A stretch of DNA of 64,000 bases from Pomacea canaliculata. Its lineage: Eukaryota > Mollusca > Gastropoda > Architaenioglossa > Ampullariidae. Position 1 is the first letter of the stretch, and each line of letters begins with the position of its first letter. The stretch covers positions 3,348,190-3,412,189 of the forward strand of contig NC_037597.1 in NCBI RefSeq assembly GCF_003073045.1, read 5' to 3'. This document shows, one piece after another, positions 23,274 through 36,750 of the stretch. The notes below the pieces were generated by a model that was not told the DNA's origin, ran no database searches, and saw only the letters and a program-made list of their open reading frames with translations. Made by a program: the position numbers and the translations under genes.

Positions 23274-25017
23274 TCATGGCTGACATCTCTTCTTGCACTC
23301 CTCTTCCGAGTTGAAGCGGTTTGCGTTCCCCCCACAACCTCCGTACACAAACTTTGTGCACAGTCTCTTTATGGGGTCAAAATGAAACTTCAGAAAATAG
23401 CCGCGGCACATTCCTGTCATTGGAGGCAGTTCACAGACTGAAAACAGATATTTTAATCGCTTTTAGGTTATGAATGTCAAATGGGAGATTATTGCACTAA
23501 ACATTTTCACACCCCCGCGCGCGCACACACCTACACACACACTGCAAGACAATCAACTTCGTGCCGCAGACTTGTGAGCCTGGCTCCCAGCTTCCTTGCT
23601 AATTTACCATCGAGGATGCCAAGGGCTGTATACTCACTCTCGTCTCGGGTAGACTGCTCTTGGGTAGTTGTGGTAGTGTACACGGGGGAGGTAGTTTCCT
23701 CGTTCTCGTTAACAGTCTCGGTGACGTCGTCGATAGTACTATCAGAATTTACATCCACAGAGGGGGTGCTGATCTCCTCCTCCGTGACCGAGGCTGCAAC
23801 GAACATGATTGGAAAAGCAAATACATCTTCGCTGTAGCACATTATTTTTTCATATATAAATATATAGAGAAAGTGAGAGCTAGGTAATCGGCTTAACAGA
23901 TCTGTTTTTCAGTACTTCAAGCTGGGATTTGATTGTAAGCTTTTTGTATTTTTTCATTTGAGTCAAAGCTTATTATGTGTGGCATCAGAGTAGCGAAACA
24001 GTGAAATATTTATGTCTCCCTAACTTGACGGGGTGGCAGGTCAAGTTCGACACAAAGGGCACGACGCTTCCCTCTCCCAACCTCAACCCCTCTCCACCTT
24101 TCTCTCTCTCTAATTGCGTCGTTGTCCACCTTCCATCTGCGTAAAAGATGTACATGTATGTCGCAGTTTCTTTTGTGTAGAATTTTTCACCTGATGCCAG
24201 CAGCAACGTATGAGAAATAAGAAACTAAAAATACAAAAATATTATGTTTCTGGGCACGACCGAACCGTAATGAGAAGGAATATTTCTGTCACATCGGGTG
24301 GGGATCGAACAAACTGTATGCATTTGATAATAAATAAACGACCTACACGCACACATCGCCCAATTCTTCTCTATTTATTACATATATTACTATTTGAGTT
24401 CGAGAGAGACATCAGACACCAAAGCCTGAAGGACGATCATAATAAACTTGATCGTAGTAAACTTTTGTTGACTTATTATTATTTATTATCATTGTCGAGG
24501 TAGTAGTAGTTGTCATCATTTTCAGCAGAATCTCTAACAGACTTGTCGTTACAAAGGTGTGACTTGTACAGCCTTCCACAAGATGGCAGCACACTTCCTA
24601 CCTTCAGTGGTCGCTGCGGTCTCTTCTTCGGTGACATGCTTCTCCATCAGATTCTGGGTGTACTGGGTCAGGATCGACACCAGGGTACCCTGGTCCAACG
24701 CCGCAACAGTGCCGTTGTCTATGGCCTGGAGGGCCTCATCTAGAAACTTCCGCAACTGCAGCACAAAGACAGTGAGTATAGTTCACATCCTCCCAAAGTC
24801 TTTATCGCAACGTTTATAGTGTGACCCACAAGAAACATCAGAAAGATATCAAAATCTGTATGTGAATCCCAAAATAACGGTAACTGGCCTACAACTGTCT
24901 TACATTCTCTATCTCCGCCCTCAAACTTGATGCCGGAGAAACGGTCGGCGTGGACACCTGCAGTTGTCCATGTGATGCCAGGGACAGCAGACAAAGTTCA
25001 AGAAGAAATAACTTCAT
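23274..25017 (-). CDS. Secreted Kunitz-type serine protease inhibitor with Thr/Glu-rich linker
   Basis: Coding exons 25017-24904, 24755-24602, 23793-23638 and 23437-23274 are joined in consistent phases (0, 1, 1) and give 195 residues. The signal peptide is MKLFLLELCLLSLASHG. Residues 39-89 are predicted helical and of unknown family (LRKFLDEALQAIDNG, then SILTQYTQNLMEKH). Residues 90-141 form an acidic Thr/Ser-rich linker. Residues 142-195 are a complete Kunitz/BPTI domain with cysteines at 143, 152, 168, 176, 189 and 193. The intervals (9, 16, 8, 13, 4) equal those of BPTI. The signature FVYGGCGGNANRF is intact. The residue after the second cysteine, the P1 position, is Arg153, which predicts inhibition of trypsin-like proteases. 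A 5' non-coding exon probably lies near 26573-26640, since the ATG follows an acceptor (catttcag) at about 25024. Confidence 0.94.
24270..24320 (-). repeat. Possible pol III B-box-like remnant
   Basis: The reverse complement contains gttcgatccccacccg, close to the B-box of tRNA-derived SINEs. No A-box or complete tRNA fold was found. It lies in the intron between Kunitz exons 2 and 3. Confidence 0.2.
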
Positions 25018-26572
25018 TTTCTCCTGAAATGACATACATATTATATATTTTCCCTGGAATGGTATATTTTATATATGGCTGATTCATATTTTTTATCAAA
25101 TTCCTTTTTTATAGATATATGAAGAATCAGGTCAAAATTTATTAATAACCAAAAAATATTTCCGCTTGTATATTACAAGTTTTGGTGTACATTTTAGTGC
25201 GTGCAGGACATATTTCAGGACGACCATGTATACAGGACACATTTTCACGCGTGATCACATACAGAACACTTTGGGGAAGTTAATATTTATTCCTTCATAT
25301 TCATTTCAATTTCTACAAAGGTTCTTTGTTTGAATAAGTTTCTACACACGTCTGTAGCTTCTCGTATATTCTTCAAAATTTGATTGTCTCATTGGAAACA
25401 ACCCAGTGGAGCTCTCGTAGTCGCCACGTTTTTTTTCTTCAGAATAAAACCTAAATCTGCCTCTTTGCAGACCCTATGTACATTAAATAATATTTTTAAG
25501 AAATAAGGTACTGTACATAATAAAATTATATGATTGGTGAAAAAACTCATTCTTAATGCACATCCAAAAACTTACTAATTATTCATCTACTCTAATTATC
25601 AAATATTTAAATCGAAAGTTTCTTTTTCCGAGTTTGATTGTCAACAGAAGAATAAAGGCCTTTACAGTTGAACACAATGTTACTTCTATACCGTTCGCAC
25701 CTGATACTGCTGTTAACACTACTATTCATTACAGTCACTGGAACATGATGTTTCACTGATCCAGAAATTTTTTTTTTTTTCCATGAGTATCTGCAAAAAT
25801 CACCGAAGCCTCTACAGACGTTACACAGACTGGCGCTGCCTCCTGGAGACACGCCACAACTTCCTGTCTTGCTACTCTTGGTTAGCAAGTTCCTCCTGAG
25901 GTAAGTGACCCCTAGCCGGTTACTAGGGCCAAATACTCCAAGGCAAAATGTACTACCTTGTCAAAACTCCCAATACTACAAAAAGTAGCTGGCATCTGCC
26001 AGGCCCATTACTCCGTGGCATTACCCAGGCCCAAACATCCCCGGCCACATACTCCATGGCCCCTCTTCCGTCCCTAGACTGCGCCTATTGACAGTTACAC
26101 AAAAAAATTACCAATACAAATCTATATAAAAATACCACAAAAAGTCAGCTTTACCAAAAACCGAAATACTAAAGAAATGTGAATATCCCACTTTTCAGGA
26201 AGACGCAACCTCCACTTCCCAAAACGCAATGGTCTCGACATTTGCTGTGTCTACCTGGGAAGTGAAGCACTAGCAATGATGGTTAATTTTATTTGTCTTC
26301 CTCCTTTCTCTTCCAGCTATCTAAAAAGAGGAACCCATTAACAACAGCTCAGCCACCTGCACTGTGCCGACTCATTAACTTAATGCCGCCTTCTGTGATA
26401 AGAAGACGCTTTGATCATAAAATGCGATAGACAGTTCATTCTGAACAGGTCGAGCACTAGTCGAGCTATAAGAAAAGAATATTCGTTGACAGTAATGCAC
26501 CTCAAACGCAGCTCCGTATGAATCTATCAGATAAAGTAGTTTTCAAACAGAATTTCTTCTTGGACCACTCAC

Positions 26573-26640
26573 CTTCAATTTCTTGGCAGAATCTGAAGTC
26601 TCTCAAAGGTGTTAGCGACGAAAAACTCTCCTCCTGAGCT
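26573..26640 (-). other. Predicted 5' non-coding exon of the Kunitz gene
   Basis: The minus strand has an excellent donor (ATTGAAG then gtgagtgg) with the exon ending at 26573. It would pair with the acceptor just before the ATG at 25017, giving a 1.5-kb first intron. The 5' end near 26640 is a guess from the TATA-like site about 30 nt further upstream. Confidence 0.4.
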
Positions 26641-26669
26641 CAAGTGAAAACCACGAACTTTGACGAAGA

Positions 26670-26678
26670 CTTTAAATG
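26670..26678 (-). promoter_or_regulatory. TATA-like element (CATTTAAAG) upstream of the Kunitz gene
   Basis: catttaaag on the minus strand, correctly spaced for a start near 26640. It is weaker than the boxes of the other two secreted-protein genes. Confidence 0.25.
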
Positions 26679-26699
26679 ATTCTTAAAAGAAGAATAAGA

Positions 26700-29600
26700 A
26701 TGTGAACGATGGGATAGACCTTGTTTAAACGGAACTTTGTTTGAACTAAACTGGCGGGTGACATTGTCACTTGAGACGATCTTCGAACTAGAAGAAGATC
26801 CTTTCTCTTCGTCACGTCCAGAGTCCAAGACAAACAACTGGTGATACTTTCTCTATCTGTGTGTGTGTGTTGTCCAGAAAAGATGCCCCCATTTCCCATA
26901 CCCCGGGAGTTCATCGCACAGAATAGAAAAGTGTTACTTTGTACAGAATGCTGTGTATTTAGACACTGTGCGTCAGTGGTCCAGACCCACCCTCATTCCC
27001 GACATTTATTTACACATTCATGCACACGATCGCAGTTGTTCATCTTTTGTTAAAACAGACAAATGGTGGGTTCGCTGTTTCAATAATGTTCAATCTCGGA
27101 TGACAGCGCCATTCTAGACAAACACTACTGCCGTGGGGCGTGATGGCGAGCATAAAAAGATGATGACATCAATGTTGAACGGTTTGTATTTCGGTTTTTT
27201 TTTTTCCAGGGTTCTATGTTTGTTTTCTTCTAAGAATATTCCTGGCGGTTGTTTTGTCTCTCAGAAACTTCTAGAACTGAACATTTTATGACGGGATGTT
27301 CATGAGATAACTGTATGCATGGTGATCATCGACACAAAAAAAATGTAAATTAAAAAAATTTTATTTGTTTGTTTTGTTTTACATGGTAATCTGAAAGATT
27401 ATTTTCGATCTTTTTGTGTACTTTTGGGCAGGTCACTGCGTGTGGTAAAGTTGTCAGATGTTACAGCCGTGCATGTGTGCACCTCTTGATTTGTGAATGG
27501 CCATCAAGCACGACAGGTCGACAACATTCCATGATCCTGCGAGAGATGGGAGCACATCGTCTGCTAAGGTCACGTGTTTCGGTTGGTCAGACTTCGAATC
27601 GGCGACCGACATTGACTGGTCCTTGCCTGTTCTGCAGATCTGTGTCATCGGGTCATCGACCTAGAGTCGTCGTCGGGTCCTGAGGTCACCGGGTCATGGA
27701 GAGGATTCCTCTGTAGGAAGAAACACGCAAATGTAGACTGGCATTCAACGGTATTGGACCTATGAGAGATTTAGAGTATATCTATTTTCTTCCACTCTCC
27801 CATTCCCACGAAAAAAAGCTGAGAAACATTTATCAAGCTGCACAATTTATGAAAACCTCCTTCTCAAAACCTTTTCCTCTTATCTTATTTTTCTCTTCCC
27901 ACCCCCGCACACATTTTCTCTCTCTCTCTCCCACCCTCGAACGCTTTTTTGGTTTCTTAGCCACCATGAACAAACATTATACATGATCATAGCTTACATT
28001 TGTAGATTTACAGAGAAAGAGGTAGACAAGCAAATAAATATAGAAGGAGAGAGAGACTGTGTGGGTTCAGGTACTTGTAGACAAGTGGCTTTTTTTTTCC
28101 TCCTGCGGCTTTCTATGTGAGACGACTAAAAGTTCCTTGACTGCCTGGTTCGTTTACATTTCTCTCTCAGTGACGTGTGTCGCTCTTCATAAAGGGGGTT
28201 TCTTTTCACCTGTTAGCCAGGTTTTTCTCTGACTAATCTGCCCTAATGCTTATTCATCTGCCTTTCAATTATCTGCACCAGAACGCGCTAAGGTAAAATG
28301 CAAACATAAAACCTTGTGGTACGCAAACATTATTCCACGTCCCAGTCTGTACATTAGGATTAGTCATCCTTTGAGAAATCCAGTCTCTCGCTAGCGTTTG
28401 TATATGCAGATGCCCATAGATAAACAGAATTCGGAATTAATTTTTTTCTGAGCTGTGCAGGTGACACAGGTGGCAATCGTAGCGCTAGACTTGCTCTCTC
28501 TCTCTCTCACAAACACACTTTCGATCAACAAGATGGCCACCAGCTGTTAGCAGATAAAACAACTGCGTAGTGGAGAGAGGGAAACAAAGCTTCGTTCGAT
28601 CGAATGACTGTAAGTGCAGAAGACGGGTCGGTTGTATTTACGCGTGTTTAAGAAAATTCGTCGCTTCATTTGCACCGGTTTGCAGATGACAATAAATAAC
28701 CTTGTCGTTCTCGCTTGAAGCTGGAGCAACTGTCAAGTCCACGTGACTCAGTCCTGACGTCGGTGAGGCGGTTACCTCCGGAAATCCCCAGTCACCCTGT
28801 AACCTCCGCCCCCCAACGTCTGTCCTTCCTCTGATGCAGCCATGCACAATGCGAGACAAGTCTTCTCTTGCCTTTCAGCATCCGTGTCTCAATGGGGTGA
28901 TGTCATTGAAACTGTTGTATCTGACTTTCAAATAGTCTGTGCTGTTTGCTTTAATTTTTTTTAAATTTTAAAACTTTGCCAGGGGCTGCGGTTTTTTTGA
29001 AAGTCGAAACACTGCTGTCCACCAGTGTTAAAGATCATACAAATTTCGAGAATATAAGCCTCAAGAGTGTTTTCTTAATTATTATTTAAAAGAACTGTAA
29101 CAGTGACCAAGGTGATCCACAATACAAACAAGCTTTCAGTCGCCTTCCTGAAGATTGTCCTAACAATGACAACTTACAAAACTTCAAAGGTTGAACTTTC
29201 CTCAGCGACAATCCCTGCGGAAGCCCTTGTCAAGGTTTGTCACCAGAGTGACCCGCAGGTGCCCAGACGACAAGGATAAAGTCGCAAAAATAATTTAGGG
29301 CCGACGACCGAGCCCTGGGGAGGAAAAGGCCGTTAGAGCGACCTGGGCGACATTTTCGTGTTCTTTTTATTACCACACCAAGTGCCTGCCGACATCCACA
29401 GGCAAATCTCAGAAAATTGTTGCCGTGGGTGTTACTAATGTCGCGGATTTCGCCTCCGGTATTTTGAGTCATGCTGATCATGGGGACTTGAAGTTGCTAA
29501 TAGGCCGGATGTCAAGTTTGGTAGACCTCCAGACTGAGCTCAAGTTCATTTACCTGCCTGTCTAGTTTCACCGTGGGCGGCATAATAAGGAATCTCTCCC

Positions 29601-32600
29601 TGTTCTGATGTGCGAGTCCACCACACCTTTCCTCCCCGTCTCTCTCCCCTCTCCTCCCCCATATCCTCCATCGCTTGCATCCGTCTCTGTGTGAATGGCT
29701 GAGATGATCACAAAATGTTTTACTGCTTCCTCCTGTGCAGCTGCTAGTGCATTTTTTTTTCGGGAACGTAAAAAGAAACCTCTCACCTCAGCTCCATTTT
29801 CTCACCTCACAGTTTGGCAGGTCGGTCAGGTTCCCAATATCATTTTTCTTGTGTAGATGCGTCACCGTTCTTTTGAGACTCGGCAAATACAAACAGTCCA
29901 AGGTAAACAGTCCTGGTCGCTGAATCCCAGTAAGGTAAAGAAATCGAGGATAGCTCAGGTGCTTGTAATAGAAGTAATAATAATAATTCTCTGTTCACAT
30001 GTAGCGGACCGGATATACACAAACATCTATTGCTCAGCTATGCCCACTATGCGGACATCTTTCATCAGGGTGAGATGAGCGAGGCAAAGAGGAAAGACGT
30101 TTGATTTCTTTAATGTGTGTGTTTTATTTGGTGTATGGAGGAGGTGAGAGAAAGAGAAAGCAGCATTTGTGTCCACACTGCCCCCTTGACATTTGTAAGG
30201 CTGTATACATCCTGTCGCTACCTCTACCCCAAAACCGTCCCCGTCTCAAAAGAAAACGTTCAACAAACATTTAAATCGAAATCGGTTTCTTTTCCGGATA
30301 CACGAGCAAATACCAATTCTAACAGTCCCACCAGGGGCACCTCTCTCAGGTAAACATCATCGTCAACCACGGCGACAGCATTAGCCATCAGCCAAAAAAA
30401 AAGAAATTATCTCGTGATCTACGCGTTAAACGTCCAAGAGATACGACCCAGTCCCCCTAAAGAAGTCTCTCCCTACTCAGCACAAAGCACATAAAACTTA
30501 ATAATCAAGCGTTTACTGTTAAAATGTGACAATGTGCAAAGTTTTTTTTTCTGAGGTTTGCGGTCATCTAAAAGTACACCTGGGTGCATCACCGCTGTTT
30601 AAATGTCTAATGGGGCGCACTTTTCTCCTGAAGACAGGTTAAAACTTGGTACACGATTGTGGGAAAGAACATCTCGCACTGAGCTTTACCAGGCATTAAA
30701 AAAATTGTACCCACTATCAAATCAAGTTTCTTATCCCGCAGTGAAATCCACTATTTTTGAATCTTTTCCGTTTGAAATAATTCGTGGTATGGTCGCAGAA
30801 AATAAGTAGCTACAACTATCATATGCCGCATCCCTCCTTTTTCAATCAAATTCTCTGATTGCAAAGACCGCAACAGAGCACTGGACAGTCGAACTGCTTC
30901 TGAATGCACATCAGAGTTCAGATGCTGGCCTATGGGATATTTGCCCTTTGCACAACATCCATGGCAACAGGCTGGCTAGTCAGCCATATCTTCCTACGTG
31001 CTATAAAGCTTGTCCCCACGGAAAGTCAAGCTGTGCCAGGATATTGACCGCATTCTGGAAAACATGTCCTCGTTTTAAAGTTCTGGCCCATAACTGTTTG
31101 TGCCTCTAGCCCGGAGTTCGTCTCGAGACTGCAAATTGACTGAGTGGCTAATCGATCCGCGGCCATTGGGTTTTTTTCCAGATTAATTTCCTGACGCGTG
31201 ATCCGAAGCCGAGAGGAAGGTTTGGCCGAGTTCCTTCGTGAGTCATGGAGCTGTGACACTGCGCTTTGTAGGTCGGGATGGACCTGTTGACTACTGGGCA
31301 TGTATACTTCCCTGATGTAGGGGTATGTACGTTTTTGTCGATCGTCTGTGTATGTGTGTGTGGAGGTGGGCGTGCGTGCATGATTCGTGTATCTGTGTGT
31401 GCATGCTTGCCGTGTAGTGTTGGTGTGTGTGTGTGGGTGGCCTACGCAGGAGAGAGATTGATGTTCATGTCACCAAACGTCAGACAATGAAAATGCCGAT
31501 GTTTCTACGCCTGTACATCCTTAACCCTCACCCATTGTTTTCGTTAACGTTGACATTCACAAACAAGACCCAGCCACATGCACAACAATGCGTTGGCTAT
31601 GCTGTCACCTTGCTTGTCCTCAGCAACATGCGTCATCCCTGCTTGAGTCTGCACTTGACTTTACTGCCTTGCCCACCCGACCCTTCCCCTCCTTGGTATT
31701 TGCAATATACTTTGTACTTACTCTACTGTTATCCCTGGTTGTGCTATCCATCAAGTCTCGGCATTGACCTGAGGTAACTCGCTTTCGATCTTGTTTCTGC
31801 ACGCGGAATGGCTGGTGCAAATCTCAGTCAAATTTTAAAATTTAACATATGTATTTTCTTTTCAACAAAATATTTTCCTGTAAAATTTATGTGGAAATAG
31901 ATGTTTACATTTCTCCAGCTTGACAGCCGTTATGCAGATTTACTTGTTCACATATGCATACATATGGAGGTGTTATTAACCCCTCGCTAATCATTTTAGC
32001 TTCATGCAACGGTCGTGCAGCTGTCCCTGACTGCTGAGTCTGGCATTTGAGTGCCTCCTATACGGGCTCAACCTTCGGGGTTCAGATTCTGCTGCCTCAC
32101 CTCAGAACTCAACAACATCTCTCCTAACTTCAACGGATGCCTCAAGCGTAGCTGTGAAATATGTATCGTTAAAATAAGACGGACTCGGCTTTCCTGTATT
32201 TCAATAAAAGATCTGTCCTAGCATTTACAGCTGTTGTGAAAACAATGATAAGGAGAATGAAAATTGAGCTCGTGATGCAAATGACACTATGAAAACACCG
32301 TTTGAAACCTTGATATGAAAACTGCTGTCACCCAACCCCAGTCCCCTTTACTCCAAGCCAGGGAAGTAAGTGAGTTGTTGAAATTCTTTCCTCCATTTCT
32401 TAGAGAGAATGTCAAGTGGCATAAAAATAAACTTTGGGATCGTAACTTATCAGTGATCTCATTGAAAACATGGACTGACAGATCAAGGTCCTTCGTAGGT
32501 GTGTTAAACATTCCAACATCATGTTTCCACTTCATCTTGGGTCTGTTTTACTCTTTCTTTCTCTGTTGGTGTTTTTCTTTCTGTCTGCAAGTCTCTGACT

Positions 32601-35600
32601 CACCGTTATGCCACAGAAAATGTCTATTTTGGAAACACGTGTGTTTATGCTCACGTGACAAAGATCGTGTGCCGTGCACTTTATGTTGTTCCACATAAGT
32701 CGACTCTTATTTGTCGTCTATACTCGTCAATATGTGGTGAATCACAAAGGGAGACATGTGTGCACTGCAGAGTACACGTGACTTGCCACCGCTCGCCATC
32801 AATGATGAATGACTGACACCCCGACGACAAGAAAAGGGAAATGCTAAAAGAGAGAGAAATGTTCTGAATGCAGCCGGTGCAGCAGGTCTAACAGCAGGGG
32901 TTTAAAAAAAAAAGCCGTTGAGTTTGTATCCGCTCTTCTGGGAAATTTTATTGGCGCACTAAATTTTCTCAGGCCCCGATCTTCTTTCTTGGGCTTACCT
33001 ACATTTCCGGGGCACAAAAGGTCAGTTAAAGAGCAAGTCAAGGGTGTGCATGCTCACTCACCACAGAGGTATAGTTATATCCGTCCTTCTTGTAACAGGG
33101 TGCTTATTTCCTTTAAACCCTTTAGAGGAAGAGGATTTTGTTGCACCAGATCCTCGCAGAGGAAAGTTACAAATATTAAGGTCAGGTGGCAGGGAAGAAG
33201 GGGTTGGGGCCATAAACCAGCAGACCCCAATAAAGCAAATATAAACAAGCAAACGACCCAGCATATTAAGCACTGTGTCAATGATCACAATCCAACCGTC
33301 AAACGGAAGTTTATCTGCCAAAAGTCTCAACCGATTGGAAAAACTGTCTGTATCTCAAGTCGTTCATGTACAAAACGACTAAAAGAAATCTCTCACTCCA
33401 ATTCCCCATCCTCCACACATACCGGAGTAAAGTCTTCTTGGTCTATCTTACAAACATTTTTAGGGATGAGAGAAAGAAAAAAATTAAGTTGAGTTGCAAG
33501 CTAATCAAATACTCCAGCTTCTGTACAACCAGCCGATGGCGGACGTGCAGTCACGCTCGCGATGGGGTCACGTGGTCGTGCAGTCGCAGTGGTAAACTGT
33601 GGGTCCTCGCGCCGCCCTAATAATCTGATACCATACGTCAGGTCCCCGCCTGCTAAATTTATCCCCAAGTCTTTGTGTGGCCCCAGACGACAAGTCTGCA
33701 GTCGATCACAATACTTTCAAGAGTTGACACGTGCAGATAACCGCTGGGCAAAGCCGGGCTTATAAGGCTAGCGGCCCTGGCGAGACTTTTTACCTGCCGG
33801 CACCTGTTTCTTTGTTGTAGGCCGGCGGTCGACGCATCGCATGCAGATTACCTTGCCGCGTTGCTTTCTGCACGTACGCCACCCGCCGGTGCAGTTTCCA
33901 AGACACTCAATGCTGCTTACGTCGGGCCTACGTGCTTACTCCGTCTCCTGCCTACCCACCCGCAACCCCAGCAAGAAACAGGAACCTTGTTTAGACCTGG
34001 CTTGTCTAGGTCGAGTATGTACTAGAAGTCCTCACTTAATTATCTATTCCATCTGCTTGATGAAGACAGAAAATCGAATTCCTGACAGGACCAATTGTTT
34101 TTGTTGGGTTTGTTTTTTTAAATACACGTTCTTCTCATTTTTGCGTTGGTTTTGTTTGGTGCACCAGTTTTTCCTCCCACATGTTTTGGGGCTGTACACG
34201 TTTTGTTCCACAAATATACTGTAAGAACCTGCATGTATATATATATACATGTATGTAAAATTGGTTTCGCTAAATAAGTCGCAGTTTCCTATTGACGCCG
34301 TACGTGAGGACAATGTACAGTATACTGGCAAAAGATATCGTGTTGTAAGGGCAGGAAGGTTGGGGTTGTTGTTTTTTTAATAAACACACCGTTTGTCATC
34401 AACGTCCTGATGTTGTTGCACCGATGTCCGCCATGTTGAGTGTGGTGGTACTAAGGCATAACAACTTTCAGTGTAAAAATACGACTGGCAAGTCGAAGGA
34501 GTGGAAGACAGCCCGGACATGCGCTCACCCACACAACCCACGCACCCCTCCGGCTTTCCTCAGGTGAAAAACCTGCCGTGACCTGTAAACACGACCTTGC
34601 TGCTCTTTAGCAGGGCCCCTAGGCGGAGTTTTCCAGTTCCAGCCCCGGCGCAAACATGCACATCCTTTATGTCACTTAAAAAAAAAAAAAAAAAAAAAAG
34701 GTTAGTTTGAGAGGAAATCCGTTTCTTGTGTTTCTTATTGAAAAATAAGCATATTGGCAGTTGTATGTATGGAAAGGAGATACGAACGTTGGCTGAAACT
34801 AATTGTTGTGAGACTCACCGCCTCGGAATGTGTAACAAGTATGAGGATGTCAACCTTCATGTGCTGCATCCATTTGTTGCTCGAAGATTTACTCCAGACT
34901 GAAATTCTTTCTTCATAGGTCACAAAAATGCGATTTATCCTCAGTAGTTTTCTTACTGATGATTCATCATTCCAAACGTTGTTGTCTAAAGACCGAAACC
35001 TTGTTCTTGTCACGTTTGAACATGATACAGCACTTTTGTTTCACGATCTGAAACATGTGGACCTTTTTACAGGACATTTGTTCCAGATGGAAGCACCACA
35101 GAACCCATTACTTACGATGTAAACAACACTGGAATGTCGATCGTGCATCAAGTTCAAAATATATGGTTAGGACTGCAAAGGATGGAGAGCTGTTAGGCAA
35201 AACTTACAAAAGGTCGAGCTCATTCGCGAGATTATTTTTGCAAAATGGATTTATCAAAAACTTGCCAAGCTGGTGTTTAGATAATGTTTCTGAAAAACAG
35301 ATAACATTTCCTTGAGTCCTTCAGCGAAAAAAGCGACAGCAGTTATTATATCATTCTCTGTTTCAAGGCCGCCAACATTTCTACAATCTAGTTTCATCTT
35401 CAACAACTTTATAGTTTTTCCCCCTCACCAGTGTCAAGTTTGACATGCATGCACACAGAGCGAACGGAAAGCTGTCTTCGTTTTGCTAGTAAATCTTCTC
35501 CATGGGAGAAGGGACAATACATCTCCAAAAATAAACTATTTACTAATCTATGGACAGTAGCAATAAATAACAAGCCTGAAACAACTGCAAGCCCTACTAC

Positions 35601-36720
35601 TATTTTTGGCACATGTATCACCGGTCATTAGGGTGAAATATTGCCCTGCCAGGCCTTTAACCATGTCGTTAGCAAAATCTTAAACTGTTACATCTTCACG
35701 ATTTGTAAGATATGAAATACTTTTGTGAAACATTCTATGATCGTTGTAACTCTGTAGACAGAAATTAGATGTTGATAGTTGGGTTATCAGTCGCACTAAA
35801 AATATCGGACTTTATGTAAGAGACATATATTCTTCATCACAGGCACTTTAGAACCTAAGAATGAACTCAGTGAAGGTGTGAGCAGGGCTCACGCGCGTCT
35901 TCACAAAGAGCACAGACTAGAGCATGGAGCAAAATATATATCTCAGAACCTCTTGAGGCTCCTTATATTGCCGACTTCTAGTGCACATGTCACTGGGTTA
36001 GTGTGTTTGTACGGGACTTCAATCAATCATGGTATTTAGTCCTTGCTGTAAGTTACGACCATTAATGCCCGCCAGGTATCTCAATCTCTAAAATTTATGT
36101 GCAGCAGAAAGGAAGTACAGACCCATGAAGTCCCGACCAGATACGTTGTGTGAACATTGCTATCCTTTTTTTCCACCAAAGTACCTGCAATTTTACTGAA
36201 ATAAGCGAGTGTTTTGTAAATTGTGGCCCATCCAAGATAGCAGACTGTAGACTCACTACCGTCACATGGAAGTATGTTCCCATATTATGATCTTGCAAAC
36301 AAGGGCGTGCGCGCACACGCTCACACACAGAGGAAATGACAAAAACAATTTTATTCTTTTCTTGGAAAATAGTGTATTAACATTGTGAACAGTCTGCATT
36401 AAATCAAGGATTTGCGTTGAGGGCAGGCAGTACTCGCTATAAAGAAAACTACTCCACCTTTACATGGCTTTTGGTCACCTTAAAATGCAACAAATTCTTA
36501 GTGGAGTAGAAGCAGATGTACACAAAACAGTTGTTACAACCGTCCTATTCAAAATTGCTTTGCGTTTGTCTTCTTTATTTACGAGTCATTTCAATGTCTG
36601 TCCAGATGATGCATGTGCATTTTATTTTTCATTATGTCAGCATCACAAATGCAATAAAATGACCTCTCTCTCTCTTATCATTTACCCTTGCAAATTGTAC
36701 TGTACAAAACAAACTCATTT
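26700..36720. other. Ten-kilobase interval without a recognisable gene
   Basis: No exon set, RNA gene or transposon end can be supported. It holds GT- and CT-rich microsatellites (for example 26860-26870, 28494-28509 and 31350-31435) and a poly(A) run at 34678-34699. One open frame, 30603-30809 (68 codons, MSNGAHFSPEDRLKLG start), has protein-like composition but no recognised family and no clear splice partners. The 167-codon frame at 32989-33492 looks like chance. Regulatory DNA or non-coding RNA cannot be excluded. Confidence 0.45.
34678..34699. repeat. Poly(A) tract
   Basis: An unbroken run of A of more than 20 bases. It could be the tail of a retroposed sequence on the plus strand, but no body with target duplications was recognised upstream. 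Confidence 0.85.
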
Positions 36721-36744
36721 TTAACATAAAACAATACCAACATA

Positions 36745-36750
36745 TTTATT
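36745..36750 (-). terminator. Candidate distal polyadenylation signal of the EGLN gene
   Basis: AATAAA on the minus strand 4.8 kb after the EGLN stop codon. The interval 36.7-41.6 kb is uniformly AT-rich, has no coding signature and may be a long 3' UTR. A nearer signal exists at 41269-41274. Confidence 0.25.

Noticed and set aside
32060-32110. tRNA-like ggttcagattctg
   Set aside because: A single B-box-like string without a foldable cloverleaf or an A-box at the right distance.
32989-33492. 167-codon plus-strand open frame
   Set aside because: Low-complexity Lys/Ser/Arg-rich translation with no domain, no promoter and competing frames of similar length on the other strand.
33841-34224. 127-codon plus-strand frame
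   Set aside because: No family signature, T-rich tail gives Phe-rich translation, and no splice or promoter support.
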